Source: Streptomyces sp. NBC_01232
Lineage (GTDB): Bacteria; Actinomycetota; Actinomycetes; Streptomycetales; Streptomycetaceae
Direction: 5' to 3'
Assembly: GCF_035989885.1 (NCBI RefSeq)
Contig: NZ_CP108518.1
Coordinates: 5,633,001-5,697,000, forward strand
DNA: 64,000 nt
A program made the translations under genes and the position numbers. Within the stretch, counting starts at the first letter, position 1, and every line of letters begins with the position of its first letter. A model generated the notes under the pieces. It saw nothing but the letters and a program-made list of their open reading frames with translations, was not told the origin of the DNA and did not search any database. This document shows positions 18,001 through 26,296 of this stretch, piece by piece.

Positions 18001-19579
18001 CCAGGGTCTCCTCGGCCTGCTTGCGCAGGGTGCCGGCCCGCTCCACGGCCTCGGCGCGCACCCGCTCGCTCTCGGCGGTCGCCCCGCCGCGCAGCTCGTC
18101 CGCGTCCGACTTGGCCTTGCCGAGCAGTTCCTCGGCGGTACGGGCCGCCTCCTCGATCTGCTGGACGGCCTCGCGGCGGGCCTCGCCGCGGATCCGCTCG
18201 CCCTCGGCGACGGCCTCGGCACGCAGCTGCTCGGCCTCGCCGCGCAGCCGCCGGGCCTCCTCCTGGAGCTCGACCGTGCGGGCCCGGTACTCCTCGGTGT
18301 CGTCCTTCGCGGCGCCCTTGAGCTCGTCGGCCGTGGTCGCCGCCTGCAGGCGCAGCCGGTCGGCCTCGGTCTCGGCCTCGCGGCGGATCCGCTCGGCCTC
18401 CTCGGACGCGGCCCGGGTGGTGGCCCGGGCGTCCTCCGAGGCCTTGTTCAGTACGTCCTCGGCGGTGCGGGCGGCCTTCGCCAGCTGGGCCGCCATGTCC
18501 TCGGCCGCGGCCGTACGGGCGCTGTCGCCGGCCTCGGAGCGCAGCCGCTCGGCCTCCGCGCGGGCGTCGGCCAGGGCCTGCTCCGCCTCCGCCTTGAGGG
18601 CCTCGGCCTCCTTCGTGGCCTCGCCGACCAGCCGGGCGACCTGCTCCTTGGCGGTGCGGGTGCGCTGCTCGTTGACGGATTCCGCCGACGCCAGCTGCCG
18701 GGTGGAGCTCTCCTTTGCCTCCGCGAGGAGCTTCTCGGCCTCGGCGCGGGCCTCGCGCAGGGCGGAGTCGGCCTCCTGCACCCGGGATTCGGCCAGCCGG
18801 CCGAGATCCAGGGTCTGCTGCCGGGTGTGCTCGGCCTCGGCGGACGTGGTGGAGCGCAGCCGCTCCGCGTGCTCGCTGGCCTCCTGGGCCTGAGAGGAGG
18901 CGGCGGTCAGCAGCCGCTCCGCCTCCTTGCGGGCGCGCAGCAGGGTGGACTCGGCCTCCGCACGGGCGGTCTCGGCGTCCGCGGCCATCCGGCGCCGGGT
19001 CTCCTCGGCGACCCGGGCGGCTTCGGCGCGGGCGGCGTTCAGGGACTGCTCGGCCTCGGCGCGGGACTCCTCCATCAGCCGGCGCGCCTGGGACTCCGTA
19101 CGGGCGCGCAGCTGCTCGGCCCAGGCCACGTTCTCGTTGACGTGGGCCTCGACGGTCTGGCGCCGCTCGCCCAGCTCCTGGTCCAGGCGCTGGCGGCGGT
19201 TGACGGCCTCGGCGTGCAGCTCGGCCTGCAGGCGCGCCTGGTGCTCGGCGTGCTCCTGGAGGATGCGCTGGGTCTGCGCCCGGGCGTCGCGCAGCTCGCG
19301 CTCGGCGTCGGAGCGCATCTGGTCGGCCTGGATCTGGGCATTACGGAGCAGCTGCTCCGCCTGGTAGCCCATGTCCGCGCCGTCGTAGGCGGGGCGGGAC
19401 GCCAGTGAGCGTCGTACCTCGTGAAGCTTGGCGCGCAGCACCTCGACCTGGTATCCCAGGTCCTCAGCGTGCTGGACGGCCTTCCCGCGCTCCTTCTTCA
19501 GCCGCTCCATCTCGGCCTCGAAGCGCGAGAGATGGTCGGCCTCGGCCTGATGGCTCTCCTGGCTTTCGTAGCCCCGCAC
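15023..19579 (-). CDS. scy: Scy, giant polarity-determining coiled-coil protein
   Basis: A roughly 1518-residue protein that assembles the tip-organising centre, recruiting DivIVA and FilP to set new growth poles and branches. After the start RGYESQESHQAEADHLSRFEAEME come a short DivIVA-like coiled coil (VQHAEDLGYQVEVLRAKLHEVRR) and then more than 1350 residues of uninterrupted Ala/Glu/Arg coiled coil. A TR..N..TVGEA-type motif recurs at spacings of about 73, 58 and 102 residues, in keeping with the 51-residue repeat reported for Scy. The tail is Gly-rich. GTG 19579 matches the S. coelicolor start. In-frame TTG/GTG codons up to 19621 are alternatives. From memory the S. coelicolor protein has 1326 residues, so this one is longer. 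Confidence 0.9.
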   Translation of the reverse strand: MRGYESQESHQAEADHLSRFEAEMERLKKERGKAVQHAEDLGYQVEVLRAKLHEVRRSLASRPAYDGADMGYQAEQLLRNAQIQADQMRSDAERELRDARAQTQRILQEHAEHQARLQAELHAEAVNRRQRLDQELGERRQTVEAHVNENVAWAEQLRARTESQARRLMEESRAEAEQSLNAARAEAARVAEETRRRMAADAETARAEAESTLLRARKEAERLLTAASSQAQEASEHAERLRSTTSAEAEHTRQQTLDLGRLAESRVQEADSALREARAEAEKLLAEAKESSTRQLASAESVNEQRTRTAKEQVARLVGEATKEAEALKAEAEQALADARAEAERLRSEAGDSARTAAAEDMAAQLAKAARTAEDVLNKASEDARATTRAASEEAERIRREAETEADRLRLQAATTADELKGAAKDDTEEYRARTVELQEEARRLRGEAEQLRAEAVAEGERIRGEARREAVQQIEEAARTAEELLGKAKSDADELRGGATAESERVRAEAVERAGTLRKQAEETLERTRAEAERLRAEAEEQAEAVRAEADAAALARREETEQAVAARRAEADEDLVRLHTEAEGRLTTAEQTLRDARGAAENIRRETTEENDRLRAESAERIRTLQAQAETEADQLRTEAAQDTGRVRAEAEQSAVRLRGEAEAEAERVRSEAQETADRLRAEAKAAAERVGEEAAEALAAAQEEAARRRRESEETLASARTEAESERAQAREQSEELLAQARKRSEEAQAEAVWLTEEAERRASEVVAAAEATATQVRDSVAGLHEQAEEEIAGLRNAAEHAAERTRTEAEEEAGRVRSDAYAERERATEDANRIRSEARAETDAAKSLAERTVGEAIAEAEQLRSDTAEYAQRVRTEATDALAASERDAARTRADARDDANRIRGEAAESLEASRAEGARITAEATAEAERLTEETRAANAATVDEAKAEAERITTDASEIAEATRIEAAGILDEARAEGNRLRTEAAEQIDRLITEASAEADRLTEETRAANAATVGEATAEAERVTSAAARLKAQAADTLASAERDAARIMVDSRAEGDRLIDETRVANEATVGEAAAEADRLRAEAARVLDDARAEGGRIIGEATAEADRVTVAANETLAGAERDAEQTLDEARAEANRLRTEAAEQADRLVAEAVSEAEKLTAQTRKDNERTVGEAAGEAERLRADASEALSSAQEHATRTRSEAERVKAQAAAEAERNRGEARAESERLLDEAREAANKRRSEAAEQVDRLITEASAEAEKLTADAQKQALAATTAAEEQADAMVDAARKEAVRITSEATVEGNSMVEKARTDADELLVGARTDAAAIRERAEELRGRVEGEVEELHERARRESAEQMKSAGERVDKLVRAATEQSVEAEAKAKELVSDASSEASKVRIAAVRKAEALLKEAEQKKAELTREAESTLAEAKAEAEQLVDEGRRELEVLVRRREDIQAEISRVQDVLEALESFEAPSGGGKPAVGGQGAGGVKAGATAGSTRSGGRASEG

Positions 19580-19772
19580 AGCGCGGTCCCATCCGTCCCC
19601 TGGTCGCAAGCTCACTCCCAAATGAGCATCGCTCGCCCGCTGAACGACGCCCCCGGGGGAATGGTGTCAGATACCGGGGCAGGGGTCACAGGCCCCGACC
19701 CCGTCTCCGCACCGAACCCCGGCCGAGCCATGGCCACTCTACCGGCCGGGGAATCGGGCCATCAGTGGTCCG

Positions 19773-20201
19773 TCAGTGCTCGGGGTTCGAGGTGACCAGT
19801 TCGGTGAGAACGCCGTGGCAGTCCTTGGGGTGCAGGAAGGTGATCGAGGAGCCCATCGAGCCGGTGCGGGGCTGGTCGTAGAGGACGCGGACGCCCTTGC
19901 CGCGGATGGCCTCGGAGTCTCCCTGGACGTCCTCGGTGCCGAAGGCGATGTGGTGGACGCCCTCGCCGTTCTTGGCCAGCCATTTACCCACCGCGGAGTC
20001 CTCGCGGGTGGGCTCCAGGAGCTGGAGGTAGGAGGCGCCGCCGTCGGACGTCTCGTTGATCTTCAACATGGCCTCGCGGACACCCTGCTCCTCGTTGACC
20101 TCGGAGTGGAACACCTCGAAGCCGTACGTGGCACGGTAGAACTCGACGGTTTTGTCCAGGTCGAAGCAGGCGATCCCGATGTGGTCGATTCTTGTCAGCA
20201 T
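19773..20201 (-). CDS. Methylmalonyl-CoA epimerase
   Basis: A 142-residue vicinal-oxygen-chelate enzyme that racemises (2S)- and (2R)-methylmalonyl-CoA, linking propionyl-CoA carboxylase to methylmalonyl-CoA mutase. LTRIDHIGIACFDLDKTVEFY gives the first metal His. GEGVHHIAFGTEDVQGD supplies the second metal His and the catalytic region, and HPKDCHGVLTELV supplies the last Glu ligand. The true start is ATG 20201. A longer in-frame extension to 20312 has no family match. It diverges from the thiolase gene across a 135-bp shared control region. Confidence 0.93.
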   Translation of the reverse strand: MLTRIDHIGIACFDLDKTVEFYRATYGFEVFHSEVNEEQGVREAMLKINETSDGGASYLQLLEPTREDSAVGKWLAKNGEGVHHIAFGTEDVQGDSEAIRGKGVRVLYDQPRTGSMGSSITFLHPKDCHGVLTELVTSNPEH

Positions 20202-20336
20202 GGTGACAGTGCACCGCCGAAGGGGGTGGTCACGCAACGTGCGCGCGATCACACCGGCAGCCCGGTGACCGCTGCGGTACCGCCCAGTACATTCACGTAA
20301 ACCCTCGTTCACTCCTCATCCAAGGGGCTGTGCCTC

Positions 20337-21536
20337 ATGTCCGGATCGAACAACACCACTTCTGTGATCGTCGCCGGGGCCCGCACGCCCATGGGGCGCC
20401 TGCTCGGCTCGCTCAAGTCCTTCTCGGGTGCCGACCTCGGCGGCTTCGCCATCAAGTCCGCGCTGGACCGGGCCGGGATCTCCGGCGACCAGGTGCAGTA
20501 CGTGATCATGGGCCAGGTGCTGCAGGCCGGCGCGGGCCAGATCCCCGCCCGCCAGGCGGCGGTCAAGGCCGGCATCCCGATGAACGTGCCCGCCCTCACG
20601 ATCAACAAGGTGTGCCTCTCGGGCCTGGACGCGATCGCGCTGGCGGACCAGCTGATCCGCGCCGGTGAGTTCGACATCGTGGTCGCCGGCGGCCAGGAGT
20701 CCATGACCAACGCCCCGCACCTGCTGCCCAAGTCGCGCGAGGGCTTCAAGTACGGCGCCATCGAGATGCTCGACGCGATGGCCTACGACGGCCTCACCGA
20801 CGCCTTCGAGAACATCGCGATGGGCGAGTCCACCGAGAAGCACAACACCCGCCTGGGCATCGAGCGCGCCCCGCAGGACGAGTTCGCCGCCTCCTCGCAC
20901 CAGCGGGCCGCGGCCGCGCAGAAGAACGGCGTCTTCGAGGCCGAGATCGTCCCCGTGGAGATCCCGCAGCGCAAGGGCGACCCGGTGATCTTCTCGACCG
21001 ACGAGGGCATCCGCCCGGAGACCACGGTGGAGTCCCTCGGCAAGCTGCGTCCGGCCTTCGCCAAGGACGGCACCATCACCGCCGGCACCTCCTCCCAGAT
21101 CAGCGACGGCGCGGCCGCCGTGGTCGTGATGAGCAAGGCGAAGGCCGAGGAGCTCGGCCTGGAGTGGATCGCCGAGATCGGCGCCCACGGCAATGTGGCC
21201 GGCCCCGACAACTCGCTCCAGTCGCAGCCGTCCAACGCGATCCTGCACGCCCTGAAGAAGGAGGGCCTGGAGGTCTCCGACCTGGACCTCATCGAGATCA
21301 ACGAGGCCTTCGCCGCGGTCGCCGTGCAGTCAATGAAGGACCTCGGCGTGACCCCGGAAAAGGTGAACGTCAACGGCGGCGCCATTGCCCTGGGGCACCC
21401 GATCGGCATGTCCGGCGCCCGTGTGGTGCTGCACCTGGCGCTGGAGCTCAAGCGCCGCGGCGGCGGCGTCGGCGCGGCCGCGCTGTGCGGCGGCGGCGGC
21501 CAGGGCGACGCGCTGATCGTCCGCGTCGCCAAGTAA
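20337..21536 (+). CDS. Acetyl-CoA C-acetyltransferase (thiolase)
   Basis: A 399-residue thiolase that condenses two acetyl-CoA to acetoacetyl-CoA or cleaves it. Cys93 in NKVCLSG is the acyl-carrying residue. [16 protein letters not shown] provides the catalytic His, and [11 protein letters not shown] near the C-terminus provides the second Cys. [12 protein letters not shown] is the conserved NEAF block. ATG 20337 follows AAGGGG. It is 86 bp upstream of meaB in the same direction. In Streptomyces this thiolase feeds acetoacetyl-CoA to the ethylmalonyl-CoA route and to butyryl-CoA. Length and motifs are complete. Confidence 0.93.
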   Translation: MSGSNNTTSVIVAGARTPMGRLLGSLKSFSGADLGGFAIKSALDRAGISGDQVQYVIMGQVLQAGAGQIPARQAAVKAGIPMNVPALTINKVCLSGLDAIALADQLIRAGEFDIVVAGGQESMTNAPHLLPKSREGFKYGAIEMLDAMAYDGLTDAFENIAMGESTEKHNTRLGIERAPQDEFAASSHQRAAAAQKNGVFEAEIVPVEIPQRKGDPVIFSTDEGIRPETTVESLGKLRPAFAKDGTITAGTSSQISDGAAAVVVMSKAKAEELGLEWIAEIGAHGNVAGPDNSLQSQPSNAILHALKKEGLEVSDLDLIEINEAFAAVAVQSMKDLGVTPEKVNVNGGAIALGHPIGMSGARVVLHLALELKRRGGGVGAAALCGGGGQGDALIVRVAK

Positions 21537-21622
21537 CCGGCGCCAGGCCGCCGGGCCCCGCCACGGGAGCCCGGCGGCCCGCACGGCACGAACCCGTACG
21601 AGAACCGAGGAGCGCAGCACGT

Positions 21623-22585
21623 ATGACGGCGGTGGACGTCCCCCAGCTGGTGGCCCAGGCGCGTGAGGGCCGGCCGAGAGCGGTGGCCCGGCTGATCTCG
21701 CTGGTCGAGGGGGCGTCCCCGCAGCTGCGCGAGGTGATGGCCGCGCTGGCGCCGCTGACGGGCGGGGCGTACGTGGTGGGGCTGACGGGGTCGCCGGGCG
21801 TCGGCAAGTCGACCTCGACCTCGGCGCTCGTGTCCGCGTACCGCAAGGCCGGCAAGCGGGTCGGCGTCCTCGCCGTCGACCCCTCCTCGCCCTTCTCGGG
21901 CGGGGCGCTGCTCGGCGACCGGGTGCGGATGTCGGACCACGCCTCGGACCCCGGGGTCTACATCCGCTCCATGGCCACCCGCGGCCACCTGGGCGGGCTG
22001 GCCTGGGCCGCGCCGCAGGCGATCCGCGTGCTGGACGCGGCCGGCTGCGAGGTGATCCTCGTCGAGACGGTCGGCGTCGGGCAGTCGGAGGTGGAGATCG
22101 CCTCGCAGGCCGACACCTCGGTGGTGCTGCTGGCGCCAGGGATGGGCGACGGGATCCAGGCCGCCAAGGCGGGCATCCTGGAGATCGGCGACGTGTACGT
22201 GGTCAACAAGGCGGACCGGGACGGGGCGGACGCGACGGCCCGGGAGCTGAACCACATGCTGGGCCTCGGCGAGGCGCGCGGCCGGGACGACTGGCGGCCG
22301 CCGATCGTCAAGACGGTCGCGGCCCGCGCCCAGGGCATCGACGAGCTGGTCGAGGCGCTGGAGAAGCACCGGGCGTGGATGGACGAGCGCGGGGTGCTGG
22401 CGCAGCGCCGGGCGGCCCGGGCGGCCCGGGAGGTCGAGACGATCGCGGTGACGGCGCTGCGGGCGCGGATGGCGGACCTGCACGGCGACGCGCACCTGGA
22501 CGCGCTGGCCGCCAGGGTGGCCGTGGGCGAGCTGGACCCCTACGCGGCCGCGGACGCGCTGCTGGCGACGCTGACGGAGGCCTGA
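21623..22585 (+). CDS. meaB: Methylmalonyl-CoA mutase-associated GTPase MeaB
   Basis: A 320-residue G3E-family GTPase that loads adenosylcobalamin into acyl-CoA mutases and protects them from inactivation. The P-loop is GLTGSPGVGKSTSTSAL. The Mg/switch region is AVDPSSPFSGGALLGDRVRM, the second switch is ILVETVGVGQSEVEI, and NKADRDGAD is the guanine-recognition loop. The C-terminal dimerisation helices are intact. ATG 21623 follows GAGGAG. It could serve both methylmalonyl-CoA mutase and the IcmA mutase encoded 17 kb downstream. A strong terminator begins immediately after the stop. Confidence 0.94.
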   Translation: MTAVDVPQLVAQAREGRPRAVARLISLVEGASPQLREVMAALAPLTGGAYVVGLTGSPGVGKSTSTSALVSAYRKAGKRVGVLAVDPSSPFSGGALLGDRVRMSDHASDPGVYIRSMATRGHLGGLAWAAPQAIRVLDAAGCEVILVETVGVGQSEVEIASQADTSVVLLAPGMGDGIQAAKAGILEIGDVYVVNKADRDGADATARELNHMLGLGEARGRDDWRPPIVKTVAARAQGIDELVEALEKHRAWMDERGVLAQRRAARAAREVETIAVTALRARMADLHGDAHLDALAARVAVGELDPYAAADALLATLTEA

Positions 22586-22624
22586 GCCCCTGACGGCCCG
22601 GCCCCGGGCCGGGCCGTCAGGGGC
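22586..22624. terminator. Strong hairpin terminator after meaB
   Basis: It is a perfect 19-bp inverted repeat, GCCCCTGACGGCC... against ...GGCCGTCAGGGGC, around one central base. It starts on the base after the meaB stop codon. No T-run follows. The hairpin is strong enough to end transcription and to protect the 3' end. Confidence 0.8.
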
Positions 22625-22761
22625 GCGTGGGCGGCCCTGACGGGCCCTGACGGCCTCCTGCGGCCCCGGGGCGGCCGCGGGCGGGCCCGCAGCCGCGCAG
22701 CCGGGCTGCGGCGCGTGCAGACCCTCCACGGGCTCCGGTCGCCGTGAGATGCCGTCCGCCG

Positions 22762-23334
22762 TCAGTTGTCGCCGTCCTCGTCGTTCCCGTCACCGTCGTC
22801 CGAGCCGGACTGGGTGACCTTGCCCGTGGCGTGGTCCACCTGGGCGTTCCAGGTCTTGCCGTCGGGCGACCGCACCTCGACGTCCCAGGTGTGGGCGTCG
22901 CCGTCCTCGTCGTCGTCCCAGCTGACGGACCAGACCTGCCCGGGGTGCGCGGCCAGTGCGGCCTTCATCGCGTCCTCGGCCGTGACCTTGGCGGCGACCA
23001 GGGCCTTGTTCTCCGCCGCGTTCTCGTCGGTGTCCCGGTTCTGCTCGGTGACCGTGCCGCTCGCGGAGACCTCGAGCTCGGCGTGCCCCTTGCCGTCCTT
23101 GCTGATCACGTCGACGTGCCAGACGTCGCCGTCCTTGTCGAGGGACTCGACGACGCCCGGGTAGTGCTTCAGGGCCGCCGCGGCGGCCCCTTCGGCGGTC
23201 ACGTCGGCCTGTACGGCGACGGCGGGGACGAGCGTTCTCGCCGTGTCGGCGGTGGCCGCTGCCGCGACCGCCACCGGGCCTCCCGCCATCAGGACGACGG
23301 ACACGGCCGTGGAGATGCACAGATTGCGCTTCAT
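22762..23334 (-). CDS. Secreted protein with two PepSY domains
   Basis: A 190-residue protein with a signal peptide (KRNLCISTAVSVVLMAGGPVAVAAAATA). Two PepSY-type domains follow: TAEGAAAAALKHYPGVVESLDKDG ... and TAEDAMKAALAAHPGQVWSVSWDD .... Each has the conserved AA..A...PG..... start and a beta-sheet half ending in a Gly/Thr turn. It closes with an acidic Asp/Gly/Asn tail. ATG 23334 follows GAGGAGG. PepSY proteins often inhibit a partner protease or sit beside two-component systems, but no such partner is adjacent here. The function is unassigned. Confidence 0.85.
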   Translation of the reverse strand: MKRNLCISTAVSVVLMAGGPVAVAAAATADTARTLVPAVAVQADVTAEGAAAAALKHYPGVVESLDKDGDVWHVDVISKDGKGHAELEVSASGTVTEQNRDTDENAAENKALVAAKVTAEDAMKAALAAHPGQVWSVSWDDDEDGDAHTWDVEVRSPDGKTWNAQVDHATGKVTQSGSDDGDGNDEDGDN

Positions 23335-23452
23335 GGCTGGACCTCCTCGGGCCGGCCAGGGTGCGCACGGTTGCCCGGCGGCGGCCGGCTTCAGGCGAAC
23401 AGTGCCCATTGTCCGGCCGGCCGCCGTTCGCGGCGCGTCGAGCGCGCCGGCC

Positions 23453-23938
23453 TCAGATCTTGCCGCGGTTGTCGCGCAGGTGCTCCGCGACCGGGGCGAG
23501 CGAGGCGCGCAGCGCCGCCAGGGCGTCCGGCGGCAGCAGGTCGATGAAGTGCTGGCGGACGGACGCCACGTGGTGCGGGGCGACCTTGCGCATCGTCTCC
23601 ATGCCCTCGTCCGTGAGCACCGCGTACAGACCGCGGCGGTCGGACTCGCAGTTCACCCGGCGGACCAGGCCAGCCGTCTCCATGCGTGTGATCTGGTGCG
23701 AGAGCCGGCTCTTGGACTGCAGCGTGGCGGTCGCGAGATCGCTCATGCGCATCCGGTGGTCCTTCGACTCCGAGAGGTTCACGAGGATCTCGTAGTCGTT
23801 GTTGGTGAGTCCGAAAGGCTGGAGATCCTTTTCCAGCTGGTGCATCAGCAGTCTGCTGACGTCCAGATGGGTGCGCCAGGCGCACTGTTCGGCGTCGGTC
23901 AGCCAGCGCGTGGCCGTCTCGGTCTCCATGGTCTCCAT
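23453..23938 (-). CDS. MarR-family transcriptional regulator
   Basis: A 161-residue winged-helix repressor. The DNA-binding part runs LTNNDYEILVNLSES ... MSDLATATLQSKSRLSHQITRMETAGLVRRVNCESDRRGLYAVLT, with the wing at CESDRRG. Dimerisation helices flank it. A TAGAGT box (23945-23950) ends 6 nt before ATG 23938 and there is no ribosome site, so the mRNA is probably leaderless. By gene order it falls where S. coelicolor has the zinc-linked antibiotic regulator absC (SCO5405). That identity is an inference from memory and is not proven by sequence. It is followed on the same strand by the PepSY gene. Confidence 0.88.
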   Translation of the reverse strand: METMETETATRWLTDAEQCAWRTHLDVSRLLMHQLEKDLQPFGLTNNDYEILVNLSESKDHRMRMSDLATATLQSKSRLSHQITRMETAGLVRRVNCESDRRGLYAVLTDEGMETMRKVAPHHVASVRQHFIDLLPPDALAALRASLAPVAEHLRDNRGKI

Positions 23939-23994
23939 GAATGAACTCTACCTAAGAAGTTGAATTACGTACAAAAAATCTGACATTCGGAGGA

Positions 23995-24813
23995 TCACAG
24001 ACCGAAACGACGCTGGAGATCACCCAGCTGTCCCGGCATCCGCGGCACGCCCAGCTGCCCCATCGGGCCCTGGCCGGCACCGGGGACGCCCTGCGCGTTG
24101 CCCGTCGCCGCGCCGGCGCCGACCGCGCCGATCGCCTGCTCCGCCATCAGCATCTCCGAGGACTGCAGCAGCACCGTCCCCGCACCGACGAACTCGAACT
24201 GGTGCTCCTCGCCCGAGCTGCCCCCGATGCCGGTCAGCGAACGCAGTCCGCCCATCACGCCCGTCATGTACTTGTGGTCGTAGTGGTGACACGGCGAGGG
24301 GCAGTCCGCCCAGCCCACGAGCGCCTGCGGGTCCACGCGCAGCGGCGGTTCCATGAACACCACCGGACCGTTGGACGCCGCCACGAACTTCCCGGTTCCG
24401 ATCAACGTCAGGAAACCCGGGACGATCGACTGCTTCAGGGCGAGGGAGGGCTGGTACGCGAGCAGGTTGCCCGACCGGATGGTCAGGTTGCCGTTGTCCA
24501 GGTCGTACGAGTTCACGTCGAAGGCCCGGTCGGCCAGCAGCATCTTGCCGGAGCCCTCGGCGACCACCCAGTCGCTGGCGTGCAGGGGGGAGTGGAAGCT
24601 GGTGCGCAGCAGCCGGTCGAAGCGGCCGTTGCCGATCCCGTTGAACTCGATCTGCCCGTAGTAGGAGATCATCTTGCCCTTCTGCAGGAACCACTGGCTC
24701 CCCTTGAGCTCCACGCAGAAGGTGTACGCGTTCACGTTGTCGTCGGAGGGCAGCGTGTACGGGTCGAAGACCGTCGGGCCGCCCGGTCCGCCGGTCACGG
24801 GGCCAAAATTCAC
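23995..24813 (-). CDS. AIM24-family protein, third of three
   Basis: A 272-residue double-stranded beta-helix protein of the AIM24 family. The core contains QWFLQKGKMISYYGQIEF, DWVVAEGSGKMLLADRAFDVN, LTIRSGNLLAYQPSL and a Pro-Leu-Arg-Val-Asp-Pro-Gln-Ala segment shared with its two neighbours. It is longer than they are, with an extra N-terminal piece and a Gly/Met/Gln-rich C-terminal tail (GVPGAGQGPMGQLGVP). GTG 24813 overlaps the preceding stop by 4 nt, so it is coupled. Biochemical function is unknown. The eukaryotic homologue is mitochondrial. Confidence 0.85.
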   Translation of the reverse strand: MNFGPVTGGPGGPTVFDPYTLPSDDNVNAYTFCVELKGSQWFLQKGKMISYYGQIEFNGIGNGRFDRLLRTSFHSPLHASDWVVAEGSGKMLLADRAFDVNSYDLDNGNLTIRSGNLLAYQPSLALKQSIVPGFLTLIGTGKFVAASNGPVVFMEPPLRVDPQALVGWADCPSPCHHYDHKYMTGVMGGLRSLTGIGGSSGEEHQFEFVGAGTVLLQSSEMLMAEQAIGAVGAGAATGNAQGVPGAGQGPMGQLGVPRMPGQLGDLQRRFGL

Positions 24814-25460
24814 AGCTTCTCCTCGGAGGCCTGTACGTACACCGCGCCCTGGCCGGACAGCTCCAGCTGGAACGCCTCGCCCGAGCCGCGGCCCACCATG
24901 TCGCGCCAGCCGAGCGCGGTGGACAGCTTGTTGCGCACGTCGCCGTGGTGGGCGACGTACGCCTGCGGGTCCACGTGGATCGGGCGCTGGGGGGTGATCG
25001 GCAGCTCGATGACCCCGCCGTGGGCCATCACGGCGACGGAGCCGTGGCCCTTGAGGGTGGTGGTGAAGAGGCCCTGGCCGGTCACCTGGCCGCGGACCAT
25101 GCCCATGACCCCGCCCTGGGAGCCCATGAACATCGTGCCCTGCTGGAGGCTGCCGTCGAAGGCGAGCAGCCGGTCGGCCTCGACGTAGAGGGTCTCGCCG
25201 GTCAGGTTGATGACCTGGATGTGGTGGCCGCCGTGGCCGAACATCACGGTGCCGCTGCCCTCGACCGACATCAGCGGGGTCTGCTCGTTCGCCACCCGGC
25301 GCCCGATCATGCCCATGACCCCGCCCTGACCGCCCGTCAGGCTCGGGGTGAAGGAGACGTCGCCGCGGTACGCGAGCATCGCGCCGCGCTGGCTGTACAT
25401 CTTCTGGCCCGGGACGACCTGGGCCTCGACCATCTTCGAGTTGATCTCGCGGAACGGCAT
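24810..25460 (-). CDS. AIM24-family protein, second of three
   Basis: A 216-residue protein that starts at ATG 25460 (MPFREINSKMVEAQVVPGQ), overlapping the upstream gene's TGA by one base. It has the family pattern of Gly-rich beta turns (SVEGSGTVMFGHGGHHIQVINLTGETLYVEADRLLAFD), a glycine/methionine segment (GGVMGMIGRR, GGVMGMVRG) and the C-terminal RGSGEAFQLELSGQGAVYVQ. The longer open frame upstream of 25460 is only a shadow of the neighbouring gene. It probably forms a hetero-oligomer with the products on either side, judging by strict coupling. The function is unknown. Confidence 0.87.
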   Translation of the reverse strand: MPFREINSKMVEAQVVPGQKMYSQRGAMLAYRGDVSFTPSLTGGQGGVMGMIGRRVANEQTPLMSVEGSGTVMFGHGGHHIQVINLTGETLYVEADRLLAFDGSLQQGTMFMGSQGGVMGMVRGQVTGQGLFTTTLKGHGSVAVMAHGGVIELPITPQRPIHVDPQAYVAHHGDVRNKLSTALGWRDMVGRGSGEAFQLELSGQGAVYVQASEEKL

Positions 25461-26098
25461 CAGATGTCGCCCCCGACGGTGTTGCGTTCGCTGGGCTGCA
25501 CGTAGACCAGGCCCTCGCCCTCGAAGCGGATCTGGAACGCCTCGCCCGAGCCCTCGCCGATGAGTGTGCGGAAGTTCACACCGGACTGGAAGGACTGCTG
25601 GAGGTTGCCCGTGTGCGCGATGTACGCGCCGGGGTCGACGGAGAGCGGGTACTGGGCGCTCACGCGTAGCACCACCGCCGGCCCGTCGGACATGATCGCG
25701 GCCTGGCCCGATCCCTCGACGGTGGTGGTGAACAGGCCGTTGCCGGTCGTCGCTCCCCGAAGGCCGGTGAAGGTGGTACCGGTGCGCAGACCGGCGTCGG
25801 TGCACAGCAGGTTGCTGGACTCGACGTAGAGCTTCTCGCCGCGCAGGTTGACCAGGTTGATCTCACTCGCGCGGTCGGCGAAGAAGCAGGTGCCGTGCCC
25901 CTGCACTTCCATCACTGTCATCTGTTCGCCGGTCAGCCGGCGGGTCACCATGCCGCGGAGGCCTTCGCCACCGCCGGACATCTTCTTGAAGGCCATCTGC
26001 CCGTCGTACGCGACCATGGAGCCGTTCTTCGCTTTCACGGCATCCCCGGTCAGGTCGACGGCCAGCACCTTGCTGCCTTGGAGTCGGAACTGAGCCAC
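25460..26098 (-). CDS. AIM24-family protein, first of three
   Basis: A 212-residue AIM24 protein opening the three-gene operon. It reads AQFRLQGSKVLAVDLTGDAVKAKNGSMVAY, then GHGTCFFADRASEINLVNLRGEKLYVESSNLL, and ends GEGSGEAFQIRFEGEGLVYVQPSE, the same closing motif as the second copy. GTG 26098 is preceded by TAACGT (26105-26110) with a 6-nt gap and no ribosome site, suggesting a leaderless transcript that carries all three genes. No signal peptide or membrane helix is seen. Paralogy of the three is evident from motifs at matching positions. Confidence 0.87.
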   Translation of the reverse strand: MAQFRLQGSKVLAVDLTGDAVKAKNGSMVAYDGQMAFKKMSGGGEGLRGMVTRRLTGEQMTVMEVQGHGTCFFADRASEINLVNLRGEKLYVESSNLLCTDAGLRTGTTFTGLRGATTGNGLFTTTVEGSGQAAIMSDGPAVVLRVSAQYPLSVDPGAYIAHTGNLQQSFQSGVNFRTLIGEGSGEAFQIRFEGEGLVYVQPSERNTVGGDI

Positions 26099-26296
26099 GG
26101 GGAGACGTTATCGGCAGCGGGCGACCCCGAACAGGGCCCCGTGGCTGATATATGCCACACCCGGGAGATATGGGGGCGATGCCGTCCCCTCTCCCGGCCC
26201 GCCGCGGAGGCCGCGGAGGGGGAGGGGCCGGGTCAAGATCCCGTAAAGCGGCTGAGACACTGGAGCCGACCCTGGCCTCCACCCCGAAGGTTCCAC

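Noticed and set aside
15512..19408. 1298-codon plus-strand open frame opposite scy
   Set aside because: It is the antisense of a repetitive coiled-coil gene. Its Leu/Gly/Arg repeats mirror the Ala/Glu/Arg codons of scy.
19579..19621. Upstream TTG/GTG codons as the start of Scy
   Set aside because: The region lacks the family N-terminus and the known Scy start is RGYE; kept only as an alternative.
20783..22729. Long minus-strand frame opposite thiolase and meaB
   Set aside because: Antisense of two clear genes, no motif, Arg/Gly-rich shadow.
23453..23938. Naming this MarR gene absC outright
   Set aside because: Only gene order from memory supports it; sequence comparison with SCO5405 was not possible, so the symbol is left empty.
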